Shown: piece by piece, positions 37,903-47,724 of the stretch
Layout of the letters: each line of letters opens with the position of its first letter
Numbering within the stretch: position 1 is the stretch's first letter
Origin: Polaribacter septentrionalilitoris
Lineage (GTDB): Bacteria; Bacteroidota; Bacteroidia; Flavobacteriales; Flavobacteriaceae
NCBI RefSeq assembly: GCF_009832745.1
Contig: NZ_VRMJ01000042.1
Span: 186,001 to 250,000, forward strand
DNA: 64,000 bases
Direction of reading: 5' to 3'
Translations under genes and position numbers: made by a program
Notes under the pieces: generated by a model
Told to the model about the DNA's origin: nothing
What the model saw: only the letters and a program-made list of their open reading frames with translations
Database searches by the model: none

Positions 37903-40158
37903 TTACAATTGATTTAAAAAATTGCGATACTGCTGATTATTGGGATACAAATCTATTAATCTTTTAACAATGTTTTTTGCTTTTTCTTTTTGATCTGATT
38001 TAGAGTAAATATAAGCTAGAGCATATAACAAGCTTTCATTTGTAGGTACTATTTTTAGCCCTTTAACAAAGGTTTTCTCCGCATTTTTATAATCTTGTTT
38101 TTTGTCATACAATAACCCCAAATTATAATACACTCTTACATTTTTTGGCATTAGTTCAATAGCTTTATTGAGTTGATTTATAGCGTCCTCTACCCTATTC
38201 AATTCTGCATATAATAAAGCTAAAGAATAATAAACAGGTCCAAATTTAGGTTCTTGTTCAATAACTTTTAGATACATACGTTCAGCATCTTTATATTGTT
38301 TATTGTTGTAATATAAAGTTGCTAAGTTTATTCTAACTTGGTTGTTTACATTATCAATCTCTAGAGCACTTTCGTAGCTTAAAATTGCCTTTTCTAAGTT
38401 TCCTTTTTTAAGGTAGAAATCTCCCCTTTTTACTCTAGAACCAACAAAATCTGCATTTGTGTTGATATGATTCCAAAATTCTTTTTTTACTTTTTGATAA
38501 CTTTCTTGATAAACTTCAGGAATTTGAGATTGGCTCAACGTACCTAAACCAAAAAAAGCTTTCACTCTAATACTTCTTTTTGGATCTTCTAACAATGGTA
38601 AAAAATAGGATGTATAATCTGTATTATTAATTCTACTTAACACATCAACACTGGCACCTCTTACTAAAGCAGATTTATCATTTAGCAATTTAATATATTC
38701 TTGCACAAAATTTTGAGCATTGTAATTTTCTAACACTTTAGTTGCAGAGGCTCTTACAATTTCTGGTTGATGTGTATCGTTCATTAACTCAATTAAACCT
38801 TGATGAGCATTAGGTTGATTTGTAATACCGGGTGCTAATTTTTCTGAAAAATGAATAGAATCTACCTCACCAAAAAGCTTTTGAAAACTTTTCCAAGCCC
38901 ATGCATCATCTTTGTCTTTATGGCATCCAGAGCACGCATTGGGTGTTCCGTATTGCACACTTAAATCTGGTCTTGGCACTCTAAAGCTATGGTCTCTTCT
39001 AAAATCATTACCCATGTAAAATCTACCTGTCATATGACAGTTGATACATTTAGAAGATGCTGTATTTTGCGGATGAAAATGATGTTTGGGTGTATCGTAT
39101 TTTTCAGGAACATGACATTGCGCACATAATTTATTACCATCAAATTTTAGTTGTAATGAATGTGCATTATGGCAATTGGTACAGGTAACATCATTTTGAT
39201 ACATTTTACTTTGTAAGAAAGAAGCATACACATAAACTTCGTCTAAAATTTGTCCATCAGCATGATACAAACGCTCTTCTAACAATTGCGGATAATAATG
39301 ATCTAACAAAGTACCTTCGAAATTAAAATGCTCAGAAAATTGTTCTCTTCTCATGTGGCAGCGTGCACATTCATCTACTAATGCTTTAGCTGGTGTAGCT
39401 GCTGTCATTTGTAAAGATCCATCAGAAATATAATCATTCCCCATTTTCTCTGCTTTTAGTACGTGCTCTTTTCCGGGTCCGTGACAAGCTTCACAGTTAA
39501 CATTAATTATTGCATATTGGGTATTATAGCTATGATTGCTTTCATCGTAATTTTTACGAACATTGGTAGAATGACAATCTGCACACATATTGTTCCAGTT
39601 TAAACCTCCTCTAGACCAATGTAACCATTCTGAATGCACTACTTTAAAATCTGGATACAAATCAAACCATTTGTTTTTTACAGAATCCCAAGCAGTTCGT
39701 AAACATTGGTAATGGCCGTCTGGAAATTGAACTATGTATTGCTGCAAAGGGGTTATACCAAAAGCATATACAATTTTATAATCGTGAGATGTACCATCTG
39801 GTCCTTCTGTATTTACATAAAAATCATTTCCTTTTTTATAAAATCTAGAGGTAACTCCTTGACTTGTAAATTTTGTATTATTAAAATTTGCCAAAACCGA
39901 AGCACTATCTGCAATTTGCATTGCTTTGTCGTGATGCGAACCTTTCCAGTTTTTATATTCTTGTTGATGGCATTCTTTGCATTTTTCATCACCTGAAAAA
40001 TGACTATCGGGTATTATTTTTCCAGACAAAAAAACACTTTTCTCATTATCAACATTCTGATAATTTTCTTTTTTTGTTTTATCACAAGAAAAAAAAAGAA
40101 GAGCGGTTATTAGAAGTATAACAGTATTTTTCTGATTTAAAAAAAGGAATTTCTTCAC
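37903..40158 (-). CDS. Octahaem c-type cytochrome lipoprotein with HEAT-like and TPR repeats
   Basis: A 751-residue lipoprotein (ALLFFSCDK, Cys25). Eight CxxCH haem motifs are seen in order: CKECH, CADCH, CEACH, CARCH, CTNCH, CAQCH, CINCH and CSGCH, all in the first 415 residues. Next is a HEAT-like stretch (VRASATKVLENYNAQNFVQE, LVRGASVDVLSRI) and then several TPR units (AILSYESALEIDNVNNQVRI, GPVYYSLALLYAELNRVEDA, VRVYYNLGLLYDKKQDYKNA). It resembles uncharacterised Bacteroidota cytochrome-TPR proteins of unknown substrate; an electron-transfer role on the periplasmic or outer-membrane surface is likely. No adjacent oxidoreductase gene supports a pathway. Confidence 0.85.
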   Translation of the reverse strand: MKKFLFLNQKNTVILLITALLFFSCDKTKKENYQNVDNEKSVFLSGKIIPDSHFSGDEKCKECHQQEYKNWKGSHHDKAMQIADSASVLANFNNTKFTSQGVTSRFYKKGNDFYVNTEGPDGTSHDYKIVYAFGITPLQQYIVQFPDGHYQCLRTAWDSVKNKWFDLYPDFKVVHSEWLHWSRGGLNWNNMCADCHSTNVRKNYDESNHSYNTQYAIINVNCEACHGPGKEHVLKAEKMGNDYISDGSLQMTAATPAKALVDECARCHMRREQFSEHFNFEGTLLDHYYPQLLEERLYHADGQILDEVYVYASFLQSKMYQNDVTCTNCHNAHSLQLKFDGNKLCAQCHVPEKYDTPKHHFHPQNTASSKCINCHMTGRFYMGNDFRRDHSFRVPRPDLSVQYGTPNACSGCHKDKDDAWAWKSFQKLFGEVDSIHFSEKLAPGITNQPNAHQGLIELMNDTHQPEIVRASATKVLENYNAQNFVQEYIKLLNDKSALVRGASVDVLSRINNTDYTSYFLPLLEDPKRSIRVKAFFGLGTLSQSQIPEVYQESYQKVKKEFWNHINTNADFVGSRVKRGDFYLKKGNLEKAILSYESALEIDNVNNQVRINLATLYYNNKQYKDAERMYLKVIEQEPKFGPVYYSLALLYAELNRVEDAINQLNKAIELMPKNVRVYYNLGLLYDKKQDYKNAEKTFVKGLKIVPTNESLLYALAYIYSKSDQKEKAKNIVKRLIDLYPNNQQYRNFLNQL

Positions 40159-40320
40159 AAAAAATAGGATTTGATAATTGTGCTTGTAAAAGTAAAATGT
40201 AAAGTAACATCAAAAAAGGATATTTATCAGTTTTTCTAAAAAAAACCCATAACCGTTTCATTTACACGAACAAAAAACGTGAAAAGCTTTTTTTATTTGT
40301 ATTTGCACCCAAACTCTTTA

Positions 40321-40328
40321 TATCTTTG
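40321..40328 (+). promoter_or_regulatory. Candidate trkA-trkH promoter (TATCTTTG)
   Basis: TATCTTTG matches the -7 consensus. TTTG copies occur 15 and 21 bases upstream, but not at the ideal 19. The predicted leader is short, since the ATG is 24 bases downstream. Confidence 0.55.
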
Positions 40329-40351
40329 TAACTTATTTCTATAGTTAACAT

Positions 40352-41698
40352 ATGAAAATTATCATAGCTGGTGCTGGAGACGTTGGTTTTCACTTAGCTA
40401 AACTACTTTCTTACGAATCTCAAGATACCTATATCATCGATTTTGATGGAGATAAGTTAGAATACATTAACAATCACTTAGACGTTATTACCAAAAAAGG
40501 TGATGCCACTTCTATTCAACTTTTAAAAGAAGTTGGTATACAATCTGCTGATTTATTGATTGCGGTTACAGATAGTCAGAATACAAATTTTACAATTTCT
40601 GTTATTGGTAAATCTTTGGGTGCTAAAAAAACGATTGCACGAATTGATAATGCAGAGTTTTTAAATGATTGCGAAGTAGATTTTACAAAGTTTGGTGTAG
40701 ATTTCATGATATCGCCTCAAGAATTGGCGGCTAATGAAATTAAAATGTTGCTAAATCAATCTTCATTTAACGATACTGTTGCTTTTGAAAGTGGTGTTTT
40801 TAATGTCATGGGAACACCATTGACTTATAAATCACCAATTTTAGACTTAAGTGTTAAAGAAGCAAAAGAAAAGTTTTTTGATGTAGATTTTATCACCATT
40901 GCTATTAAAAGACAAGGTGTATCACAAACCATTATACCTAGAGGAGATACTACTTATGAGTTAGGAGACCAAGTATACTTTTGTGTGCCAAATTACAGTA
41001 TGAAAGATCTCTACCCTATTATTGGTAAGAAGCAATTTAACATTAAAAATGTGATGATTCTTGGAGGAAGTAGTATAGGAGAAAAAACAGCTAGAAACCT
41101 TTGTAAAGATAATTTTAAGGTGAAGTTGATTGAAAAAAATAGGGAAAAAGCAGAAAACCTAGCTGAACAGTTAAGTGACACTTTGGTTATTAATGGTGAT
41201 GGAAGAGATTTAGAACTATTAGAAGAAGAAAACATTAGAGAAACTGATGCTTTTATAGCTGTTACAGGAAACTCCGAAACCAATATCATGTCTTGCTTGG
41301 TTGCAAAATCTAAAGGAGTAAAAAAGACGGTAGCTTTAGTAGAGAATATGGATTATATTGATATTTCTCAGACTATCGGAATTCAATCTTTAATCAATAA
41401 AAAACTGATAGCGGCTAGCAATATTTTTAGACACATTAGAAAAGGTGAAATTTTAGCCTTAGCCAATTTACACAATATCGATGCTGAAGTTTTTGAATAT
41501 GAGGTGCAAGCAAATGCAAAAGTTACCAAACATAAAATAAAAGACCTTCGTTTTCCAAGAGAGGCTGTTTTTGGTGGAATTATTAGAGACGAAAAAGCCA
41601 TTATGGCACACGGAAACATGCAAATTATTGCAGGAGACAAAGTAATTGTATTTTGCCTACCTGAAGCCATAAACACCGTAGAAAGCTTATTTAACTAA
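40352..41698 (+). CDS. trkA: Potassium uptake regulatory protein TrkA
   Basis: The 448-residue cytoplasmic gating subunit of the Trk potassium system. It has two tandem units, each an NAD-binding RCK_N domain plus RCK_C. The first starts IIIAGAGDVGFHLAKLLSYE and the second VMILGGSSIGEKTARNL, with the acidic binding residue in YIIDFDGDKLEY and LIEKNREKAENL. trkH starts three bases after its stop, so the two are one operon. Confidence 0.96.
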   Translation: MKIIIAGAGDVGFHLAKLLSYESQDTYIIDFDGDKLEYINNHLDVITKKGDATSIQLLKEVGIQSADLLIAVTDSQNTNFTISVIGKSLGAKKTIARIDNAEFLNDCEVDFTKFGVDFMISPQELAANEIKMLLNQSSFNDTVAFESGVFNVMGTPLTYKSPILDLSVKEAKEKFFDVDFITIAIKRQGVSQTIIPRGDTTYELGDQVYFCVPNYSMKDLYPIIGKKQFNIKNVMILGGSSIGEKTARNLCKDNFKVKLIEKNREKAENLAEQLSDTLVINGDGRDLELLEEENIRETDAFIAVTGNSETNIMSCLVAKSKGVKKTVALVENMDYIDISQTIGIQSLINKKLIAASNIFRHIRKGEILALANLHNIDAEVFEYEVQANAKVTKHKIKDLRFPREAVFGGIIRDEKAIMAHGNMQIIAGDKVIVFCLPEAINTVESLFN

Positions 41699-41700
41699 AA

Positions 41701-43200
41701 ATGGGATCGCTAAACACAAAAATTATTTTTCGTTTTTTGGGCATCACAGCTGTTTTAAACGGTATTTTTATGTTTATTGCTTTTCCTTTTAGTGTTTATC
41801 ATGATGAAATTGCTAAATGGGGAATACTAAATGCGGGTTTTGTTACAGTTACTATAGGTTTACTACTCTTTTTTTTCAACAAACCCAAGAGCACAAATAT
41901 TCAGAAAAAAGAAGGATATTTAATTGTAACTTTAGGTTGGTTAACACTATCCATCACAGGAATGCTACCTTATTTATTTTCTGGTGCAATACCCAATATT
42001 ACTAATGCTTTTTTTGAAACCATTTCTGGATATTCTACCACAGGGTCATCTATTTTAACGGATATTGAAGCCATGCCTAAAGGAATTCTTTTTTGGCGAA
42101 GTGCAACCCATTGGATAGGTGGAATGGGAATTATAGTGCTTACCATAGCTATTTTACCATTATTAGGAATTGGAGGTATGCAATTATTTATGGCAGAAGC
42201 TCCTGGTCCATCAGCAGATAAATTACACCCAAGAATTACAGACACTGCCAAACGGTTGTATTTAATCTATGTAACATTAACTTTAGCTCAATTTTTATTA
42301 TTAAAAGTTGCAGGTATGACTTGGTTTGACGCCATAAATCATGCCATGGCAACCATGAGTACAGGAGGATTTTCAACAAAAAATAGCAGTGTTGCATTTT
42401 ACAATAACTTGCCTTTTGTACAATACATCATTATCTTTTTTATGCTGATTGCAGGAACCAATTTTGTGTTGACTTACTTTGCCCTTAAAGGAAAAATTCA
42501 GAAAGTTTTTCAAAGTGAAGAATTCAAATATTATCTGTTTGGAATTATAAGTGTCACCTCAATTGTAACTGTTATCATTGTCTATTTTCAAGATGCGAAT
42601 CTCCAGACATCAATAGAACACCCAATGATTTTTGGAAAAGAAGAAAGTGCCATAAGACATGCTCTATTTATGGTTACTTCTGTAGTAACCACCACTGGTT
42701 TTGTCTCTGCAGATTTTACCATGTGGAATTTCTTTGCCACAGGTATTTTCTTTGCCTTATTTTTTACAGGTGGTTCTGCAGGTTCTACAAGCGGAGGTGT
42801 AAAAGTGGTAAGACATATTGTAATGCTTAAAAATAGCTTTCTAGAATTTAAAAAAGCGTTACATCCTAATGCGATTATTCCTGTAAGGTATGATGGAAAA
42901 GCAGTGCATCAAAATATTGTATTTAACATTATTTCTTTCTTTATCATTTACATGTTAATTTTTATCATGTCTTCGGTAGCATTAACATTATCTGGTCTGG
43001 ATTTTATGTCGGCATTAGGTGCAGCAGCTTCTTCTTTGGGTAACATTGGACCTGCCATTGGTTCTGTAAGTCCTGTTGATAATTTTAATCACCTAACTTC
43101 TACTGCAAAATGGTTCTGTTCTTTTTTAATGCTAATTGGTAGATTAGAATTATTTACCGTCTTAATTTTATTTTCTCCATTTTTTTGGCGTAAAAATTAA
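41701..43200 (+). CDS. trkH: Potassium transporter TrkH, membrane subunit
   Basis: The 499-residue channel-like subunit contains four M1-P-M2 repeats. Selectivity-filter regions are visible as ISGYSTTGSSIL, MATMSTGGFSTKNSSV, SVVTTTGFVSADFTMW and AAASSLGNIGPAIGSV, and GGSAGSTSGGVKVVRHIV is the intramembrane loop of the third repeat. Together with TrkA it imports potassium using the membrane potential. Length is normal. Confidence 0.96.
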   Translation: MGSLNTKIIFRFLGITAVLNGIFMFIAFPFSVYHDEIAKWGILNAGFVTVTIGLLLFFFNKPKSTNIQKKEGYLIVTLGWLTLSITGMLPYLFSGAIPNITNAFFETISGYSTTGSSILTDIEAMPKGILFWRSATHWIGGMGIIVLTIAILPLLGIGGMQLFMAEAPGPSADKLHPRITDTAKRLYLIYVTLTLAQFLLLKVAGMTWFDAINHAMATMSTGGFSTKNSSVAFYNNLPFVQYIIIFFMLIAGTNFVLTYFALKGKIQKVFQSEEFKYYLFGIISVTSIVTVIIVYFQDANLQTSIEHPMIFGKEESAIRHALFMVTSVVTTTGFVSADFTMWNFFATGIFFALFFTGGSAGSTSGGVKVVRHIVMLKNSFLEFKKALHPNAIIPVRYDGKAVHQNIVFNIISFFIIYMLIFIMSSVALTLSGLDFMSALGAAASSLGNIGPAIGSVSPVDNFNHLTSTAKWFCSFLMLIGRLELFTVLILFSPFFWRKN

Positions 43201-43297
43201 GAAGTCCTTAATAATACATCATCTTATTGTTAACTAAGTGTTTGTCTTTTTATTTTTTATATTTAATTGTATATTTAACAGAAAAAATTAATTAAAT

Positions 43298-46200
43298 ATG
43301 AAACAAAAAAACTTATTAAAAATTGCTTTATTTTTTATTTTGGCTTTTTCCTCAACTAAAATTAATTCACAATCAGCAGGGGATATTGCTTTTATAGCTT
43401 ATAATGGAGATGGGAATGATGAATTTGCTTTTGTTGCTTTAGCTGATATACCAGCAAATACATCCATTTGGTTCACAGACAATGAATGGGATGGAACAGA
43501 TAGGTTCAACAATATCAATGAAGGTGAAATTGAATGGACGTATACTTCTATTCTTTCTGCTGGGTCAGTAGTTGTAATCGCTGGTAATTCTGGAGGCTCA
43601 GCATCAATTGTTAATGGACTTGGAACTGTGTCTGGTACTGGTTTAAACTTAGGTGCTTCAAATGAATCACTATATGCCCTATTAAGTGAACCAATATCAA
43701 ATGCAGCTATGCCAAACCCAGGATTTTTAGCAGGGATTGCCAATGATTTTTCAGGTGATGGTGTTGGTCTTTTTACAAACACAGGTTTAACTATAGGAAC
43801 TAATTTTATAGATTTTAGTGATGACCATGATGGATATAAGTATACAGGATCTAAAACAGGTCAAGCTTCATTTGCTAACTATTTACCTTTAATTATGAAT
43901 ACTGCTAACTGGCAAAATGAAACAAGTGATGGTAATTTAATTTTACCAATTTCAACTACATCATTTGTAGTTGGTGCTGCACCTCCTGGAATAACTTTAG
44001 GAGCTGTTTCTGGAAATACAAATGAAGATGGTTCAACTGCAACTTTTACTGTTGTTTTAAATGCTCAGCCTGCTACAGATGTAGTTTTAAATCTTTCTAG
44101 TGGAGATACTGGAGAAGTTACCTTAGACCAAGCAACATTAACTTTTACAAATGGAAATTGGGATACACCACAAACAGTAATTGCAACTGGTGTAGATGAT
44201 GGAGGTCAAGATGGAAATATAGAAGTTACTATTACTGTTTCTGTAGATGATGCTAATTCTGATGATGCTTATGACCCAATTGCAGATACTACTACTACAA
44301 TAACAAATGATGATGATGAGTTGCCTATTTTGGTAATTAATGAAGTCTTAGCTGATCCAGATGCAACTACTGGTGATGCAAATGGAGATGGAACTGTAAG
44401 TACTTCTGATGATGAATTTGTAGAACTTTACAATTCTATGGGTACTCCATTAGATATTTCTGGTTACAAATTATCCGATGGTGCTAGTGAAAGACACGTT
44501 TTTCCAAAAGGAACTATTATACCGGCTAATGGAACAATTATTGTGTTTGGTGGAGGAACTCCAACAGGCGTTGCTGGATTAGTACAAGTTGCTTCAACAG
44601 GAGTATTGGGTTTAAATAATGGTGGAGATACTATTACAATAGTAAATGATTCTGATGCATTAGTGGTTACTGAAACTTATGGTGCTGCAGGTAATAATCA
44701 ATCTATCGCAAGAAATCCAGACTTTACAGGTAGTTTTATAGATCATTCTTCAATTGGTACAAATACTGTTGATTTTTCTCCTGGAAAAAATAATACCGAT
44801 AATATTCCTTTTATAAAAACTTGGACAGGTGCAACAGATAATGACTGGGCAACTGCAACAAACTGGTTAGAAGATAGTACACCTTCATTAACTACTGATA
44901 ACGTAATTATTCCATCAGGATTAACCAATTACCCAACAGCATCAAGTTCTGTTACAGTAAATTCAGCTATTATAGAATCTGGCGCAAGTTTAATTGCTGA
45001 ATCAACATTTAATGCATCTCTTACTGTAAAGAGAGACTTAGCTACTACCAATTGGTATTTACTTGGAATGCCTGTTATGGCTGAAACTAAAACAGATATG
45101 ATAGCAAATAATAATTTTGCTTCTGGCACTGGCTCTAATATTGGTTTAAGTTTTTACGACAATGACCTAGTGAGTAATCAATGGACATATGCTACTGCTG
45201 CTACAACTGGGTCATTCTTCGATATTGGGTATTCAGTTAAACTAGCTTCTGCAGGAACTATTACAGCTATTGGAAGTATGAGAACTACTAATGTTGGTGT
45301 TTCTTTAACAAATGGAACAGCAACAGGTTTTAATTTGATTGGAAATATATACCCAAGTTATTTAGCTGCAAATTCTAATGCTAATGCAACAAATAATTTA
45401 CTTACTGTAAATTCTGCTAAATTAACTGAAACAACCATTTGGTTTTGGAATGAAGGAACAGATTCTTATGATCAAATAAACCAAGCTTCAGATGCCTTTC
45501 ATATTGCTCCTAGTCAAGGTTTCTTTGTACAAGTAAACTCAAATCAATCTTTTTCCTATACGGAAGATATGCAGTCTCATCAATCAACTGATTCTTTCCA
45601 AAAATCTTCTTCTTCAAGACCAAGAATCAAACTATTTTTAAATGATGGAACTCTAAATAGAAACACTGAAATCTATTACATAGAAGAAACCACTACTGGT
45701 TTTGACAACGGTTATGATAGTAGTATTTTTGGAGGTACTTCACATGAATTTTCAATTTTCACTGAATTATTATCAAAAAATGTTAGTAAAAAATTAGGTA
45801 TACAATCATTACCAAACTCAAATTACGAAAATATGGTAATTCCTTTAGGGATTAATGCAGAACTAGGCAAAGACATTACCATTTCTGCAGATGTACAAAA
45901 CTTACCATCTGGTTTAAAGTTATTTTTAGAAGACAGAAGTAATAATACATATACACGTTTAGACGAAGTAAATTCTGAATATAAAATAACGTTATCTGAG
46001 ACATTAAACGGAGTAGGACGTTTCTATTTACATACTACACAAAGTGTTTTAAATGTAGATGATTCTATAGTTTTAAATAGTGTTAGTATTTTTAAAACAA
46101 GTAATTCGAATCTAAGAGTAACAGGTTTACCAAAAGGAAAAGGTTCTATTTCTCTATATAATATAATAGGAAAACAAGTTTTTACCACTTCTTTCAAATC

Positions 46201-46306
46201 TAGTAATGTAAATAACATTAGCTTACCAAGATTGACAACTGGGGTATATTTTGTAAACTTAATGACTAAAAAAGGTAAATTAAACAAAAAAATTATTTTA
46301 GACTAA
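43298..46306 (+). CDS. Large secreted type IX secretion cargo with lamin-tail domain
   Basis: A 1002-residue secreted protein. Signal peptide MKQKNLLKIALFFILAFSS, then an N-terminal beta domain (GDIAFIAYNGDGNDEFAFVA, about 25-215), a Calx-beta-like domain (about 230-340, TLGAVSGNTNEDGSTATFTV), a lamin-tail domain (about 341-500, LVINEVLADPDATTGDANGD and LDISGYKLSDGA), a middle beta region, and a C-terminal type A sorting domain (SISLYNIIGKQVF, LPRLTTGVYFVNLMTKKGKL). The lamin-tail and sorting domain imply surface exposure through the type IX machinery. It precedes a 54-residue peptide gene by 23 bases and probably shares its transcript. Confidence 0.85.
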   Translation: MKQKNLLKIALFFILAFSSTKINSQSAGDIAFIAYNGDGNDEFAFVALADIPANTSIWFTDNEWDGTDRFNNINEGEIEWTYTSILSAGSVVVIAGNSGGSASIVNGLGTVSGTGLNLGASNESLYALLSEPISNAAMPNPGFLAGIANDFSGDGVGLFTNTGLTIGTNFIDFSDDHDGYKYTGSKTGQASFANYLPLIMNTANWQNETSDGNLILPISTTSFVVGAAPPGITLGAVSGNTNEDGSTATFTVVLNAQPATDVVLNLSSGDTGEVTLDQATLTFTNGNWDTPQTVIATGVDDGGQDGNIEVTITVSVDDANSDDAYDPIADTTTTITNDDDELPILVINEVLADPDATTGDANGDGTVSTSDDEFVELYNSMGTPLDISGYKLSDGASERHVFPKGTIIPANGTIIVFGGGTPTGVAGLVQVASTGVLGLNNGGDTITIVNDSDALVVTETYGAAGNNQSIARNPDFTGSFIDHSSIGTNTVDFSPGKNNTDNIPFIKTWTGATDNDWATATNWLEDSTPSLTTDNVIIPSGLTNYPTASSSVTVNSAIIESGASLIAESTFNASLTVKRDLATTNWYLLGMPVMAETKTDMIANNNFASGTGSNIGLSFYDNDLVSNQWTYATAATTGSFFDIGYSVKLASAGTITAIGSMRTTNVGVSLTNGTATGFNLIGNIYPSYLAANSNANATNNLLTVNSAKLTETTIWFWNEGTDSYDQINQASDAFHIAPSQGFFVQVNSNQSFSYTEDMQSHQSTDSFQKSSSSRPRIKLFLNDGTLNRNTEIYYIEETTTGFDNGYDSSIFGGTSHEFSIFTELLSKNVSKKLGIQSLPNSNYENMVIPLGINAELGKDITISADVQNLPSGLKLFLEDRSNNTYTRLDEVNSEYKITLSETLNGVGRFYLHTTQSVLNVDDSIVLNSVSIFKTSNSNLRVTGLPKGKGSISLYNIIGKQVFTTSFKSSNVNNISLPRLTTGVYFVNLMTKKGKLNKKIILD

Positions 46307-46329
46307 ATCTTTAAAAGAAACAAAACATC

Positions 46330-46494
46330 ATGAAAAAACAAATAAATACTAATGAAATTTCTCGTAAGGATGCTCTAAAAAAAATAGGGAATTACGGTAA
46401 ATACGCTGCCTTAACAGCACTTGGAACTTACTTAATTTTGAATCCTAAAAATGCACAAGCTCAAAGTCCAGAAGCACCAGGAACAGGGTTTTAA
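46330..46494 (+). CDS. Small secreted precursor-like peptide with Tat-like leader
   Basis: A 54-codon gene too short for routine gene finders: MKKQINTNEISRKDALKKIG, then NYGKYAALTALGTYLILNPK and NAQAQSPEAPGTGF. Residues 11-18 (SRKDALKK) resemble a twin-arginine motif with Lys for the second Arg, followed by a hydrophobic stretch (26-37) and an AQA-Q cleavage site, leaving QSPEAPGTGF. Similar short proteins occur in Bacteroidota with a Pro/Gly-rich tail. Its position between a type IX cargo gene and a PqqD/HPr-kinase-like gene suggests a modified peptide or a protein partner; neither has been shown. It could also be just a lipid-free secreted small protein. Confidence 0.7.
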   Translation: MKKQINTNEISRKDALKKIGNYGKYAALTALGTYLILNPKNAQAQSPEAPGTGF

Positions 46495-46518
46495 ATTTCA
46501 ATGAATTTAATATTTATA

Positions 46519-46550
46519 AAAAACGCCTCAAAATTGAGGCGTTTTTATTT
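46519..46550 (+). terminator. Intrinsic terminator after the 54-residue peptide gene
   Basis: A stem of about 12 bp (AAAAACGCCTCA at 46519-46530 with TGAGGCGTTTTT at 46535-46546) with a four-base loop, followed by ATTTT. It separates the peptide gene from the kinase gene, so the two groups are probably not one continuous operon. Confidence 0.85.
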
Positions 46551-46584
46551 TGTATGAATTCTAAATTAATTACTTTTATTTTTA

Positions 46585-47724
46585 ATGAAAAACAACACAT
46601 ACTTCTTGCATAAACCTATGGAGGATAAATCTTTAGTTTGGTTTGAAAACAGAAATGAATATTTAGTGTTAGAAAACACTACTGCAGATATTTTAAAAAG
46701 ACTTAGCAAAGGAGTTTCTGTACATAATATTGCAGGTGCTTTATCTAAAAAACTAGATGTTCCGCTAGAAAAAACAATAGATTTTATTTTAGACCTAGAA
46801 CATAACTTTTTTAACAAAGAAAAACCAAACCACAATAAACTTATCAATGACTATAGAGACGTTGAGTATCCCAAAAAATTTGAGTTTATTAAATATTATC
46901 AAATAAATAATAAAATAGTTAAGGTTTCTTATTTAAGTGAAAAAGAGCTCTCTTTTGTGCATCCTAAATTCAATCATCTTAGTATAGAAAACACGGTTAG
47001 TTTTGATTATCAATTTGATGTTTTTATCAATACTAATTATATTTTTCTCTATGTTGACAATGATTTTATTGGCGCTTGGAGCAACAAAGAAATTCACTAT
47101 TTTCAAGGTAAGTTTTCAATGCAACTCATTCAAAAGATTCATCAAAAAGAAGAAGACAAATGGATGGGTGTTTTTCATGCCTCTGCTGTTAGCAATGAAA
47201 AAAAATCAATATTATTTTTAGGTGATTCCGGAAACGGAAAAAGCACTTCTTTGGCCTTACTCCAGGCAAATGGGTTTACCTGTTTGGCTGATGATTTTGT
47301 ACCAATAGATCTTGAAAAGCAAGAAGTATACAGCTTTCCTGCTGCCATTTCCATTAAAAAAAGTAGCCTTGAGACTTTGCTACCTATATACCCTGAATTA
47401 CAAACTACAGCAGAATACAACTTTACTCGGTTAAATAAAATTGTTCGTTATTTAGAGCCAAACAACAATAACTTCTTTGCCCATAAACCATGTAATGAAT
47501 TGATTTTTATTAAGTATGAGAAAGACTCAGAATTAATTTGCAAAAAAATATCCAAAGTTGACGCTTTTCAAGAATTGATTCCAGATTCATGGCTATCCCC
47601 TTTAAAAGAAAATGCTGAAGTATTTTTAAATTGGTTTGCCTCTTTAACTTGCTATAAACTAACTTACTCTGTGAATTCAGAAATGATAGCAACTGTCAAT
47701 AAAATATTTAATAATGAATTATAA
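46585..47724 (+). CDS. PqqD-like/HPr-kinase-like fusion protein (putative peptide kinase)
   Basis: A 379-residue protein. The N-terminal 80 or so residues look like a PqqD domain (RiPP recognition element): SLVWFENRNEYLVLENTTAD, followed by VDVPLEKTIDFILDLEHNFF-type helices. After a linker, the C-terminal half has a P-loop GDSGNGKST at about residues 213-221 and ADDFVPIDLEKQEVYSFPAA, matching the HPrK/P-like kinases that modify lasso peptides such as paeninodin. It likely binds a leader peptide and phosphorylates it. Its ATG follows the terminator by 38 bases, and it overlaps the nucleotidyltransferase gene by 11 bases. Confidence 0.75.
   Translation: MKNNTYFLHKPMEDKSLVWFENRNEYLVLENTTADILKRLSKGVSVHNIAGALSKKLDVPLEKTIDFILDLEHNFFNKEKPNHNKLINDYRDVEYPKKFEFIKYYQINNKIVKVSYLSEKELSFVHPKFNHLSIENTVSFDYQFDVFINTNYIFLYVDNDFIGAWSNKEIHYFQGKFSMQLIQKIHQKEEDKWMGVFHASAVSNEKKSILFLGDSGNGKSTSLALLQANGFTCLADDFVPIDLEKQEVYSFPAAISIKKSSLETLLPIYPELQTTAEYNFTRLNKIVRYLEPNNNNFFAHKPCNELIFIKYEKDSELICKKISKVDAFQELIPDSWLSPLKENAEVFLNWFASLTCYKLTYSVNSEMIATVNKIFNNEL

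Noticed and set aside
44743..45129. Open frames opposite the type IX cargo gene
   Set aside because: Low-complexity antisense shadows of a repetitive Thr/Asn-rich coding region without start signals or family features.
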